Of a stretch of 42,104 nt of DNA, positions 7,673 to 14,772 are shown piece after piece. The position numbers were made by a program, and so were the translations under genes. The DNA comes from Paludibacteraceae bacterium (GTDB lineage Bacteria; Bacteroidota; Bacteroidia; Bacteroidales; Paludibacteraceae). Where the stretch lies: NCBI GenBank assembly GCA_017628395.1, contig JAGBZD010000047.1, positions 1-42,104 of the forward strand. Direction: 5' to 3'. The notes under the pieces are model-generated. The model had not been told where the DNA came from, did not search any database, and saw only the letters and a list, made by a program, of their open reading frames with translations. Numbering within the stretch: position 1 is the first letter of the stretch; each line of letters opens with the position of its first letter.

Positions 7673-9259
7673 TTATTTTCCACCAGCATTGAGCATTGCT
7701 TTTTGCACCGTACTTCTTAGTTGAGAGGTGCGCCATTCTGGCTTAACTTCAATGCCTAATTCCGCTGCTATCTCACGAAGAGCAGGGCTGGCTTTACGAC
7801 AACGCTCGCCATTTTTGTAAACTTCCGCTTTCTTATCTTCTGTGTAAACCACACGCCAGATACCATACGACACGCTCTTACTTTTTCCCTTCTTGGGTGC
7901 AGAATCAAATGCCTTGAGGTTGGTCACAGCAGAGAGCGCCATAGTGGACTCTACGATGTCGCCCAATTGCTCATCATTATTCACGATGGCAACAATCTTA
8001 TTCAGCAAACCTGAAACTTGGAAGACGCGGTTGCTCAAGTGGGTCTCTTTCTGACACATACGATAGAGAATTTTCTCCCACTCCTCATCAAACTCCTCCG
8101 CTGCATTCAGGCTCTCTTGCTCTTCTACGGTCAGTTTGCGCAATTTGAGTTTTGCTGCGATGCTTTCATTCCACTGTTTGAAGTCAGGCTCCTCACTCAA
8201 CTGATTATATATATAAGGATATGCGATTTGCATACATACAAACGCAAAGTTCAGCAGTTTGTTATAGGAATCTGTATCCTCTGCTTCTGACACCTCGCTA
8301 TTGATGATTGAGATGAGTGAGAGGGTATTGGTCAAACGCTTCAATGAGCGAGGGTTGCAGCCCACCGATAGTTGAGCAATCTCTGATAAGTCTTCAGCTA
8401 ATTGAGGATTACTGAGTTCCTCGTCATTGAGAAATTCTATTTTCTTCAGTGCATCTACTAAGAAGGTATTGACATTGTAGGATGCGACTGGCATGGAGAA
8501 TGGCAATTGGATAATCTTGTCGAAGAACGCACGGAACTCGCGTTCGTTTTTCTCGGTTAGTTCACCAAATTTAGACTTAAGACCTTTGATAACTACATCA
8601 TAGTCAATAGCAAGGATAAATACGCATTTATCCAAGTCAAAGATATTCTTCAATAACTCCAATATCTCTACCGCTACAGGTGGATCAATACGGTCAAGGT
8701 CATCAATATAGAAAGTAAAACCCTGTTTAGATGGGTTCGCGATCAATGCCTCATCAATGAGTTTGCCTATCTCATTTTTGAGTTGCAAGACATCGGATTC
8801 GGTACTTGCGTCGGGGCAAAACAATTCGTCCACCAATTTGCCATCAATACCAACAGTATGAGCAGCGATCTTGGTGCCAACGGTCGCCATTTTCTTGAAG
8901 ATACCGCCAATCTTCTTTTTGCTCTCTTCCCATTTGTAGGCGTTGGGGTTGAGGGCGCCAATTTGGTTGATGCAACCCTCCAAGATACTCATGATGGCTT
9001 GAGAAGGGGTCTTCATCAAGGAGTATTGCCAGGTGTTAATCCACACAGGGAAGTAGATTGCGTCCTCGCTATCGCATAGTTCCCAACGAAGTTGGTTCAT
9101 TAGCGATGTTTTGCCACTTCCCCACTCGCCTTGTAGGGCAATCGTGATAGGGGTGTTAGTAAGTTTGATAAACTTGGTCAGTGCTTTTTGGTACTTGTTG
9201 ATACCAAACAAATCTTCCTCGGTATATTTACGAGGTACATCAATAATACTTGACTTCAT
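7673..9259 (-). CDS. KAP-family P-loop NTPase, copy 2 (different C-terminal tail)
   Basis: This 528-residue paralogue nearly matches the downstream KAP protein through residue 453 (same Walker A GEWGSGKTS and Walker B YIDDLDR). It then diverges to a 75-residue basic tail: beta-rich YGIWRVVYTEDKKAEVY and then a helix (ALREIAAELGIEV), a pattern resembling small nucleic-acid-binding or SAP-like modules. The abrupt loss of similarity suggests tandem duplication followed by domain exchange. It follows the broken two-repeat gene with a 184-base gap holding a hairpin. The N-terminus MKSSIIDVPRKYTEEDLFGI is identical in the two copies, which supports the chosen starts. Confidence 0.85.
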   Translation of the reverse strand: MKSSIIDVPRKYTEEDLFGINKYQKALTKFIKLTNTPITIALQGEWGSGKTSLMNQLRWELCDSEDAIYFPVWINTWQYSLMKTPSQAIMSILEGCINQIGALNPNAYKWEESKKKIGGIFKKMATVGTKIAAHTVGIDGKLVDELFCPDASTESDVLQLKNEIGKLIDEALIANPSKQGFTFYIDDLDRIDPPVAVEILELLKNIFDLDKCVFILAIDYDVVIKGLKSKFGELTEKNEREFRAFFDKIIQLPFSMPVASYNVNTFLVDALKKIEFLNDEELSNPQLAEDLSEIAQLSVGCNPRSLKRLTNTLSLISIINSEVSEAEDTDSYNKLLNFAFVCMQIAYPYIYNQLSEEPDFKQWNESIAAKLKLRKLTVEEQESLNAAEEFDEEWEKILYRMCQKETHLSNRVFQVSGLLNKIVAIVNNDEQLGDIVESTMALSAVTNLKAFDSAPKKGKSKSVSYGIWRVVYTEDKKAEVYKNGERCRKASPALREIAAELGIEVKPEWRTSQLRSTVQKAMLNAGGK

Positions 9260-9403
9260 AATTTAGTTTTTTTATTGGACACTTGTGTCCTTCCATTTTT
9301 TTAGAGCTCCCACAAGCTTCGTGAGCGAGTGGGAAGAGCGGAGGAAGTTGTCGCCTAATGACGCAGTCATTCTTTGCGACCTACTTACCGAACGCGAGTG
9401 CAA
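9260..9403 (-). other. Non-coding leader before second KAP gene, structured
   Basis: No convincing gene lies here; a short open frame through it reads across the hairpin and has no protein-like character. It contains inverted repeats: GGACAC/GTGTCC near 9276-9290 and CCCAC/GTGGG near 9308-9332. It is the longest leader in the KAP-barrel series and may fold into a regulatory RNA. Confidence 0.4.
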
Positions 9404-9429
9404 GCCAGCGGGAACCCAATCCCGCTGAC
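9404..9429 (-). repeat. Intercistronic hairpin family 1, copy 3
   Basis: The left arm is GCCAGCGGGA, the loop ACCCAA and the right arm TCCCGCTGAC: ten pairs including one wobble in the minus-strand RNA. It lies 14 bases after the two-repeat pseudogene stops. Confidence 0.8.
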
Positions 9430-9443
9430 CTAAAGTAAAAGGA

Positions 9444-10013
9444 TTATTTATATTCGCCTTTCTTACAACCATCTTTTTCACATTCTGCATTGAATGCCGC
9501 TAAAGTTTTATCATCGTCACTGCCGCTAGTATAGTAACGTTTACCCTCACCGGTTGTATAGCATACCTGAGCATACAAGCCAAAAACGGTATCAAATTCT
9601 TTTTCAAGAGTTTTGATTTTCTTATTACCTGCAATGCTGATATCTCCTCCAGAATCTGCACGGCGTACAGAAGCTAAGGTTTTATCTCCAGACAATGGTG
9701 TTTTAGAACTTTCGTTACGCATGTAACTATAATACAAACTCAAACGAAGATATGGGAATTGCTTATTAAATTCTTTACGCAATGTATCAATCTTCTTATT
9801 GCCAGTAACTGAAATTTCTACTGCTTTTTTTGTTACGACCTTCTTTGTTGTAGTCTTAGCAGCTGCTTTCGTAGTCGTCTAAGCAGCTGTCGTCTTCTTT
9901 GCTGTAGTCTTTGTGGTAGCAGCTTTCTTTGTTGTTGATTTTGCAGTTGTGGTCCTTTTTGCTGCGGGCTTAGCTGCGGTTTTCTTTGCAGCAGGTTTCT
10001 TTGTGGTTGCCAT
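9444..10013 (-). pseudogene. Lys/Ala/Thr-rich tail plus two-repeat domain, broken by in-frame TAG
   Basis: From ATG 10013 the frame encodes a histone-H1-like tail of Lys, Ala, Thr and Pro (MATTKKPAAKKTAAKPAAK...). It meets TAG at codon 45 (9879-9881) and then continues in the same frame to TAA 9444. After the amber the tail resumes and leads into two related units, ISVTGNKKIDTLRKEF and ISIAGNKKIKTLEKEF. These are the same units found in the proteins at 14380 and 18004. By comparison with the surrounding Ala-Ala-Lys repeats, the amber is one base away from AAG (Lys). Translation of the domain would need read-through or a TTG start near 9782. TAG ends other genes here, so the code is not obviously altered. 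It may be a recent nonsense mutation, a sequencing error or real recoding. Confidence 0.7.
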
Positions 10014-10034
10014 AATATAATTTGATTTAAAGGT

Positions 10035-10286
10035 TTATTTTCTTTTGCGCTCGCGAGCGATATTGTCTTTGCAACTCTCTATCTGGCGTTTGATAGACTC
10101 TATTTGTCGGTCATGCGAAGCTGCGTGGTCAATTTTTGACTTGCGATAGGATGCTTTACCACTTGGTGTAGAGGCAAACTTCACCATACGAGCATAATAC
10201 TCATTGTCTTTTTTCTTTGCGTCTTTCTCTTTTTGCAACTTGGCGCGCAAATCCACCATTTGCTTTTTGTAATACTCCAAACTCAT
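10035..10286 (-). CDS. Small basic coiled-coil protein
   Basis: This 83-residue protein is highly charged and almost wholly helical. There is a Lys-rich heptad-like stretch (VDLRAKLQKEKDAKKK) and a second helix (DRQIESIKRQIESCKDNIAR), separated by a short Ser/Gly linker (ASTPSGKASY). It has no signal peptide or membrane segment. It lies 21 bases before the Lys-rich two-repeat gene and 25 bases after the GIY-YIG-like gene, so it is probably cotranscribed with them. It could be a nucleic-acid-binding or scaffold protein; I do not recognise a family. Confidence 0.65.
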   Translation of the reverse strand: MSLEYYKKQMVDLRAKLQKEKDAKKKDNEYYARMVKFASTPSGKASYRKSKIDHAASHDRQIESIKRQIESCKDNIARERKRK

Positions 10287-10311
10287 AATGATTAGTTTTT
10301 AAGGGTTAATA

Positions 10312-10911
10312 TTATTTTTTATCTTTCACTTTGCCGCGTTCATTCATCATATGCTCGCGCCATGTCTCATTGATAGCGGGATTGCCATCGATATTGAGCG
10401 GATAGGTGCCGTGCACAATACATATTGCTTCTATGCACTCTACTAAGCTCTCTTCTTCCTTGTCAATTACCGCCCACTCAAAGTAGCAGTCTTTCAGTAT
10501 TTTATCAATCTGCTGTTCATGAACGGGCTTGTTGTATTCTTCATCCGTCAGCAGACTATGGATGGTTCTGCGCAGGGTAGAGGTGTGAATATTGCCCGTA
10601 CTATGCTGTATATAACGACGATATCCCTTATTACTTTTGCCAAAATACAGCGCATAGTAGGTTTCTCCGTCAGGAAACTTCTTTGTCAATACCCCATCAA
10701 GCAAGTTGATAGGCTTCTTACTATCCTTGCCTTTCCACTCGCTTAACATAGTCACCACTTCAGAGTTAGCGGGAAACCACCAACGATAGAGTATAGGTTC
10801 TTTAAGTACAGGTATCTTACCTGATCCTACTCGATAGCGTTCCGTGTTATTCAGCACTTGATTTACAATCTCCGCACAATGTTGCAGGATTAAGTCTTTG
10901 TAAGTAGCCAT
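10312..10911 (-). CDS. GIY-YIG-like nuclease (tentative)
   Basis: The protein has 199 residues. Features compatible with a GIY-YIG fold are ILYRWWFPANS (GIY-like strand), YYALYFGKS (YIG-like strand, about 105-113), a following arginine pair (KGYRRY), a helix with glutamate (ESLVECIEAICIVHG), and a terminal asparagine segment (LNIDGNPAIN). GIY-YIG enzymes cleave DNA using Tyr, Arg and Glu in that order. The match is by pattern only and the tyrosines are imperfectly placed. It heads the minus-strand run toward the KAP genes, which would suit a mobile or defence locus. Confidence 0.5.
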   Translation of the reverse strand: MATYKDLILQHCAEIVNQVLNNTERYRVGSGKIPVLKEPILYRWWFPANSEVVTMLSEWKGKDSKKPINLLDGVLTKKFPDGETYYALYFGKSNKGYRRYIQHSTGNIHTSTLRRTIHSLLTDEEYNKPVHEQQIDKILKDCYFEWAVIDKEEESLVECIEAICIVHGTYPLNIDGNPAINETWREHMMNERGKVKDKK

Positions 10912-11003
10912 ATTTCTATTATTAATTTACACATTTTAGTTATTCAATTTTACAATTTCCATTGCAGTATTGCAGAGAAAAATGTCATTTTTTGCCCAAA
11001 TGC

Positions 11004-11034
11004 TTGCGTATGTGAAATAAATGTTGTACCTTCG
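11004..11034 (+). promoter_or_regulatory. Decayed copy of the Fic promoter
   Basis: TTG, then exactly 20 bases, then TACCTTCG instead of TACCTTTG. The stretch CTTGCGTATGTG is shared with the intact promoter at 11279. Confidence 0.45.
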
Positions 11035-11278
11035 GACATCTGCCTTGCCGAGCAATTGTTTTCGCAAAAGCTCAAACTCTTACTCAGCAATTCCCCCGTA
11101 GCTACGTTCGCTCAATGCAGCCCATACTCCAGCGGCGCTCGCCTGTTTTGAAAAATACGGCTTCGCCTTATGAATCTGCCCCTCTGCATACTCTTATGTA
11201 AGCAAGCTTCCAACGAGTAGCAGAGAAGCTGCTTCAATAGATAAAATCTATTATTTTTCAAAAAAAGGCTCGCTTTAC

Positions 11279-11309
11279 TTGCGTATGTGCATTTTTTGTT
11301 GTACCTTTG
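11279..11309 (+). promoter_or_regulatory. Bacteroidetes-type promoter of the Fic gene
   Basis: TTG (11279-11281), 20 bases, TACCTTTG (11302-11309): a complete -33/-7 promoter placed 64 bases before the Fic start codon. Confidence 0.8.
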
Positions 11310-11373
11310 CACCCAAAATGGTGGTTTATGTACCACCAAATAAGGTGTTTTTATAGATTAATGATAAGAAGTT

Positions 11374-12444
11374 ATGGCAAATACTAAATTAGAAACGGTA
11401 TTAACACAATGGCAAAATCTGCAACCATTAGCAGCAATTGATCGCGATAGATTGAGTCGTCGATTTACTATTGACTTTAACTACAATAGTAATCATATCG
11501 AAGGAAATACACTAACCTATGGTCAAACGGAGTTACTGTTGCTCTTTGGGAAAATAGTCGGCGAAGCCAACTTCCGCGACTGCGAAGAGATGAAAGCAAG
11601 CAATGTGGGATTGCAAATGATGTTGGTGGAATCATCCGATAAGCAGCTTCCACTTACGCAAAACTTCATTCGCACCCTTCATCGCACATTGCTTCGAGAG
11701 GATTATACGGTTTATCGTATGTTACCTGGAGGCGTACAAACGAGCTATGTGATTCATGCTGGACAGTACAAGACACGCCCAAATAGTGTGATTACTCGCT
11801 ATGGCGATCGATTTGAGTATGCTTCTCCTGAAGAGACACCTGCATTGATGGCAGATCTAGTAGATTGGTACAATCATGCAGAACAAGAAGGCAAATTATC
11901 ACCTATTGACTTAGCGATATTGTTTCACTATCGATATATTCGTATTCACCCATTTGAGGATGGCAATGGTCGTATTGCCAGACTGATGGTCAATTACATT
12001 CTTTCGCGCCATGGCTATCCGATGATTGTTGTACGCAGTCGTTTGAAACAAGATTATTTAGAAGCATTGCATCGTGCGGATTTGATTGTCGGTTCCACCC
12101 CTGCAGATGGTGCGCATGCTTCACTCAAGGATATACGCCCATTCCATAAGTATATGGTAAATTTAATTTGCCACGAGATAGAAAATGATGTCCTGTTTGT
12201 AACGGAAAAAAGTCAAGATGTATGGTGGTATGATGGTGAGCGAATCGCTTTTCGCACGCCAAGTTATGGGAAAATTCTTCGTGAATTACGCAGAGAACCT
12301 AAAGCAACATTGGCTTACTTACAAGAAGAAATCGGTATAAATCGTTCTGCATTGCAAAAATTGTTACAAACTTTGCTAGATAAACATTATGTAGAGCGAG
12401 ATGCGGATGGCTCATGGCGAGTGTTTATCACGCCTTCCATGTAA
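11374..12444 (+). CDS. Fic-domain protein (AMP/NMP transferase) with winged-helix tail
   Basis: The protein has 356 residues. The Fic core motif HPFEDGNGR lies at 192-200; it holds the catalytic histidine and the phosphate-binding GNGR. An N-terminal inhibitory helix motif S39-N-H-I-E43-G44 marks a class II Fic, where the glutamate blocks ATP placement. A target-dock flap (SVITRYGDRFEY) precedes the core. The last 70 residues resemble a winged helix (ATLAYLQEEIGINRSALQKL), common in Fic/DOC-like regulators that may control their own gene. The enzyme would attach AMP to a hydroxyl side chain of a target protein. It is the only plus-strand gene in region A and has its own promoter, so it looks like an independent insertion. 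Confidence 0.93.
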   Translation: MANTKLETVLTQWQNLQPLAAIDRDRLSRRFTIDFNYNSNHIEGNTLTYGQTELLLLFGKIVGEANFRDCEEMKASNVGLQMMLVESSDKQLPLTQNFIRTLHRTLLREDYTVYRMLPGGVQTSYVIHAGQYKTRPNSVITRYGDRFEYASPEETPALMADLVDWYNHAEQEGKLSPIDLAILFHYRYIRIHPFEDGNGRIARLMVNYILSRHGYPMIVVRSRLKQDYLEALHRADLIVGSTPADGAHASLKDIRPFHKYMVNLICHEIENDVLFVTEKSQDVWWYDGERIAFRTPSYGKILRELRREPKATLAYLQEEIGINRSALQKLLQTLLDKHYVERDADGSWRVFITPSM

Positions 12445-12537
12445 GGATTGCGATTTGAGATTTTCTCTACAATACGTCAAAGAACACTTTTCCTCATTTT
12501 ATCCCTCCCCTTATGGGGAGTTAGGAGAGGTTTGTAA

Positions 12538-12563
12538 GCAGAGGAGCGGTCAAACTCCTCTGC
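12538..12563 (-). repeat. 3' hairpin family 2, copy 1
   Basis: The arms are GCAGAGGAG and CTCCTCTGC, nine perfect pairs, around loop CGGTCAAA. It is preceded by TAA on the plus strand, as in the other copies. It lies 32 bases past the stop of the basic protein gene at 12596. The arms differ from the other copies but remain fully paired. Confidence 0.85.
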
Positions 12564-12595
12564 CTTGTTTATATCCCCATTCGGGGAGAGGGAGT

Positions 12596-12862
12596 TTACT
12601 TGAAGAGGTTTTTGATTTTGTTCTTCAAGCTACCTTTAGCCTTGCGAGCTGCAGCCATGCGTGCTGCTGCCTCTTTACCCGCTTTGGTGCGTTGGTCAAG
12701 ATGGCCATCTTGACGGCGACCTGCCTTAGAAGACTTCTTAACGGTAGTTTTGCTATCTGCTTTCTTTTGAGCTGCGCGCGCTTTCTTAGCGCGTGCTACC
12801 ATCTCCTTATATTCCTTGGTACGCTTATCAACCTTACCAGCTGCTGTTTTTTGTATAGCCAT
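12596..12862 (-). CDS. Small basic two-repeat protein
   Basis: This 88-residue protein is rich in Lys, Arg and Ala. It contains an internal duplication: residues about 9-31 (GKVDKRTKEYKEMVARAKKA) match about 53-75 (GHLDQRTKAGKEAAARMAAA), sharing the pattern D-x-R-T-K-x-x-K-E-x-x-A-R. Between them lies a Ser/Thr/Lys linker. The composition suggests nucleic-acid or acidic-protein binding. The preceding gene is strongly acidic, so a charged pair is possible, which is inference. It follows that gene by 27 bases and is the last gene of its run, followed by a family 2 hairpin. Confidence 0.7.
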   Translation of the reverse strand: MAIQKTAAGKVDKRTKEYKEMVARAKKARAAQKKADSKTTVKKSSKAGRRQDGHLDQRTKAGKEAAARMAAARKAKGSLKNKIKNLFK

Positions 12863-12889
12863 AATTGTAATAATTTAGAAAGTGGTTGA

Positions 12890-13294
12890 TTACTCTTCGA
12901 TAATTAAGTCTTCCTCTTCGTCGATGAATACATCGAGAATAGCTTGTGCATCGTCTTCGTCCACGCCGAGCAATTCAGCGAAAGTGAAGAAGTTCTCTAC
13001 CTCATCCGATGACAAGAACGCATCAGAGCAGAGCATTTGCAAACAGAGAGTCAGGATACCCTCTTTCTCGGTTGCATCCACTTGCTTAGCAGCCTCTTCC
13101 AAATGTGCAGTCAGTTCGTCACCTGACATATTCTCGGTAGCAGCAATGGCTTCCTCCAAATCTTTTGTGAGAGTCTTTGCATCCAAGAGATCCCCCATGT
13201 CTGCTACGAGTGATTGCTCAAACTCGCAGTATTCTCCATCAGCCCAGACAGCTGCTGCCAGGAATGATGCTAATGCTTTTGAATTAGTTTTCAT
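12890..13294 (-). CDS. Acidic TerB-like protein
   Basis: The protein has 134 residues, is very acidic and ends DEEEDLIIEE. The all-helical pattern begins FLAAAVWADGEYCEFEQSL, which carries the A-D-G-E-x-x-x-x-E spacing typical of TerB-like bundles. A second acidic helix pair (LGVDEDDAQAILDVF) follows. TerB proteins belong to tellurite and stress modules and may bind metal ions. It lies between the OmpA gene (26-base gap) and the basic two-repeat gene, and it echoes the TerB-like proteins at 2277 and 3409. Confidence 0.7.
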   Translation of the reverse strand: MKTNSKALASFLAAAVWADGEYCEFEQSLVADMGDLLDAKTLTKDLEEAIAATENMSGDELTAHLEEAAKQVDATEKEGILTLCLQMLCSDAFLSSDEVENFFTFAELLGVDEDDAQAILDVFIDEEEDLIIEE

Positions 13295-13320
13295 AAAGTA
13301 AATTATATTAGGTTAATAGA

Positions 13321-14268
13321 TTATTCTACCACCACGAACTCGGTGCGACGATTCTCTGGTGCGTTAGGATTCTCTGTGTTCTTAAGTTGACTGCTGCCCA
13401 AACCTTCGTAAGAAAGACGCTCTGCTGCTACACCCTCACGCTCAACGAGGAAATCTACCGCTGCTTTTGCGCGTGCCTCTGAGAGTTTCTGATTGTGGTT
13501 GGCTTCGCCTTCTGCAGAAGTGTGACCCAAAATCTTGAGAGTAAGACCCTCGTTGTCCTTCATCACTTTAGCCAAATCGTGCAATACGAACTTAGCATCT
13601 TCGCTCAATTCTGCTTTACCGAGTTCAAACTCAGCTGCGTTGAAGTTCTTCTCAATCTCAGCGATTTGTTGGATATAGAGGGTGTCGTGTACTACCACGA
13701 TCTTCTCTACCTCTACCACTTGTGGCTCCGCTTTCTTGCCCAAGAGCAAGAAGAGAACTATACCTACCAACACTGCGCCAAGTACAGCCCATACCCATGC
13801 AGGGATGCCTTTCTTAGCTACTGGTACGGGTGGTACATAGCCGTTGAGGTATTCCAATGTGTATTCGCCACGCTTGCCAAAGCCCTTCTCTGCTGCTTCG
13901 TATTTAGCGATTTCAATATCGTACAATTTAGCTTGATCTACAATCTTTTCAAACATCTCTTTGGTCCACATCGAAACGGTGAAAGCGATATCTGTACCAT
14001 CAGCCAATGTTAGATAGTGGTGAGTGCGTTTCCACTCTTCGAGTTGCTTGTCATCAAAGTCGGTTGTTGTGGCTGCAGCCATTTTCTCTTTCTCTGCCAT
14101 GGTTACGAACAAACCAAGGTTGCCTTCGGTTTGTGCAAACAAGCTACGAGGGAAAGCTTTGTTTACATCTTCCAATGTTGCGTGTGGATACATTTTCAAA
14201 TAAGCATCAACGATGCCTAATGCTGCCCATTTTTGGGACTTCGCATAAACGCGTACTTTACTTGCCAT
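13321..14268 (-). CDS. Inner-membrane-anchored OmpA/MotB-like peptidoglycan-binding protein
   Basis: This 315-residue protein has no signal peptide. Residues 1-150 form a soluble N-terminal domain (VRVYAKSQKWAALGIVDAYL, and a helical segment near 100-125). One membrane helix follows (156-177), then a short coiled linker, then an OmpA-like domain (about 208-315) with ILGHTSAEGEANHNQKLSEA and a final N-A-P-E-N-R-R. The topology places the N-terminus in the cytoplasm and the OmpA domain in the periplasm, gripping peptidoglycan. The arginine expected to bind peptidoglycan is present (R266), but the usual Asp of GHTD is Ser251. It is preceded by a pseudoknot-like leader. A cytoplasm-to-wall tether is the likely role. 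Confidence 0.88.
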   Translation of the reverse strand: MASKVRVYAKSQKWAALGIVDAYLKMYPHATLEDVNKAFPRSLFAQTEGNLGLFVTMAEKEKMAAATTTDFDDKQLEEWKRTHHYLTLADGTDIAFTVSMWTKEMFEKIVDQAKLYDIEIAKYEAAEKGFGKRGEYTLEYLNGYVPPVPVAKKGIPAWVWAVLGAVLVGIVLFLLLGKKAEPQVVEVEKIVVVHDTLYIQQIAEIEKNFNAAEFELGKAELSEDAKFVLHDLAKVMKDNEGLTLKILGHTSAEGEANHNQKLSEARAKAAVDFLVEREGVAAERLSYEGLGSSQLKNTENPNAPENRRTEFVVVE

Positions 14269-14300
14269 AATAGTTTTTTTTATTTAATGGTTGTTTTTCT

Positions 14301-14332
14301 GCTCGCAACTTCAGGACTGCGAGCGCTATCCT
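14301..14332 (-). promoter_or_regulatory. Leader pseudoknot element, copy 3
   Basis: On the minus-strand RNA, stem 2 pairs GCUCGCA with UGCGAGC (7 perfect pairs). The AGGAU before it can pair with GUCCU in the loop, giving H-type pseudoknot order. It lies 32 bases before the OmpA start. Confidence 0.65.
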
Positions 14333-14338
14333 TAGTAA

Positions 14339-14364
14339 GCAGGTGGGTGGTCAAACCCACCTGC
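14339..14364 (-). repeat. 3' hairpin family 2, copy 2
   Basis: The arms are GCAGGTGGG and CCCACCTGC, nine perfect pairs, around loop TGGTCAAA. It lies 15 bases after the stop of the two-repeat gene and directly before the pseudoknot element. Confidence 0.85.
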
Positions 14365-14379
14365 CTGATTTGTGGTAAA

Positions 14380-14694
14380 TTATTTACCAGCAGCGCAAAT
14401 AGTAGCACCGTTGTCAGCCAAAGCGCTGTCGTCAGCGTTAGCTACTTGTACGCCAATACCATACATCTCAGCAATCTTCTTCTCGAAGTTACCTACTTGC
14501 ATGTTACCTTTGATTGCGAGCTCACCACCCTTAGCGCCTTCTGCGCGAATAGATGCGAGAGTTGCGTTAGGATCAGCGAAACCGCCTTTGCAAGATGTGC
14601 TCTTGTACACGCGAAGTGTAGCGCCAAAAGCCTCTTTGAACTCTTTGCACAATGTGCCAATTTTCTTGTTGCCAGTCAATTTAATTTCTGCCAT
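14380..14694 (-). CDS. Two-repeat small protein (GNKK-type), minimal member
   Basis: The 104 residues consist only of two copies of one unit. Unit 1 is about 2-50 (IKLTGNKKIGTLCKEFKEAF then GATLRVYK, ending ATLASIR). Unit 2 is about 57-100 (ELAIKGNMQVGNFEKKIAEM then YGIGVQVA, ending SALADNGATI). The order is strand, basic turn, amphipathic helix, strand, acidic loop and a terminal L-A segment, which is suggestive of a beta-grasp-like fold. There is no signal peptide. Two other proteins in this window share the unit, one with an N-terminal extension and one with a Lys-rich tail. No function is known to me. A pseudoknot element precedes it and a family 2 hairpin follows it. Confidence 0.75.
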   Translation of the reverse strand: MAEIKLTGNKKIGTLCKEFKEAFGATLRVYKSTSCKGGFADPNATLASIRAEGAKGGELAIKGNMQVGNFEKKIAEMYGIGVQVANADDSALADNGATICAAGK

Positions 14695-14726
14695 AGTTGT
14701 AAAATTTTAAATAATTAATCAATTAT

Positions 14727-14758
14727 GCCCACAACTTCAGGACTGTGAGCGTTGTCCT
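14727..14758 (-). promoter_or_regulatory. Leader pseudoknot element, copy 2
   Basis: Stem 2 pairs GCUCACA with UGUGGGC (one U-G wobble); stem 1 pairs AGGAC with loop GUCCU perfectly. It lies 32 bases before the two-repeat gene start. Confidence 0.65.
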
Positions 14759-14772
14759 ATGATTGATATGAT

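Larger units (their letters stand above)
10912..11373. other. Divergent intergenic region, no gene seen
   Basis: The 462 bases hold no convincing coding frame. They contain two related promoter-like blocks (11004-11034 and 11279-11309). The first has a decayed -7 box, suggesting that a leader was duplicated and the older copy is degenerate. A short hairpin (TGGTGG, loop, CCACCA at 11319-11338) lies in the predicted Fic leader. Confidence 0.6.

Noticed and set aside
9272-9490. A 72-codon frame between the KAP copy 2 and two-repeat genes
   Set aside because: It crosses hairpin family 1 and the coding end of the upstream gene, and its composition is not protein-like.
11112-11339. A 75-codon frame in the Fic upstream region
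   Set aside because: It overlaps the Fic promoter and leader hairpin on the opposite strand and shows no domain pattern.
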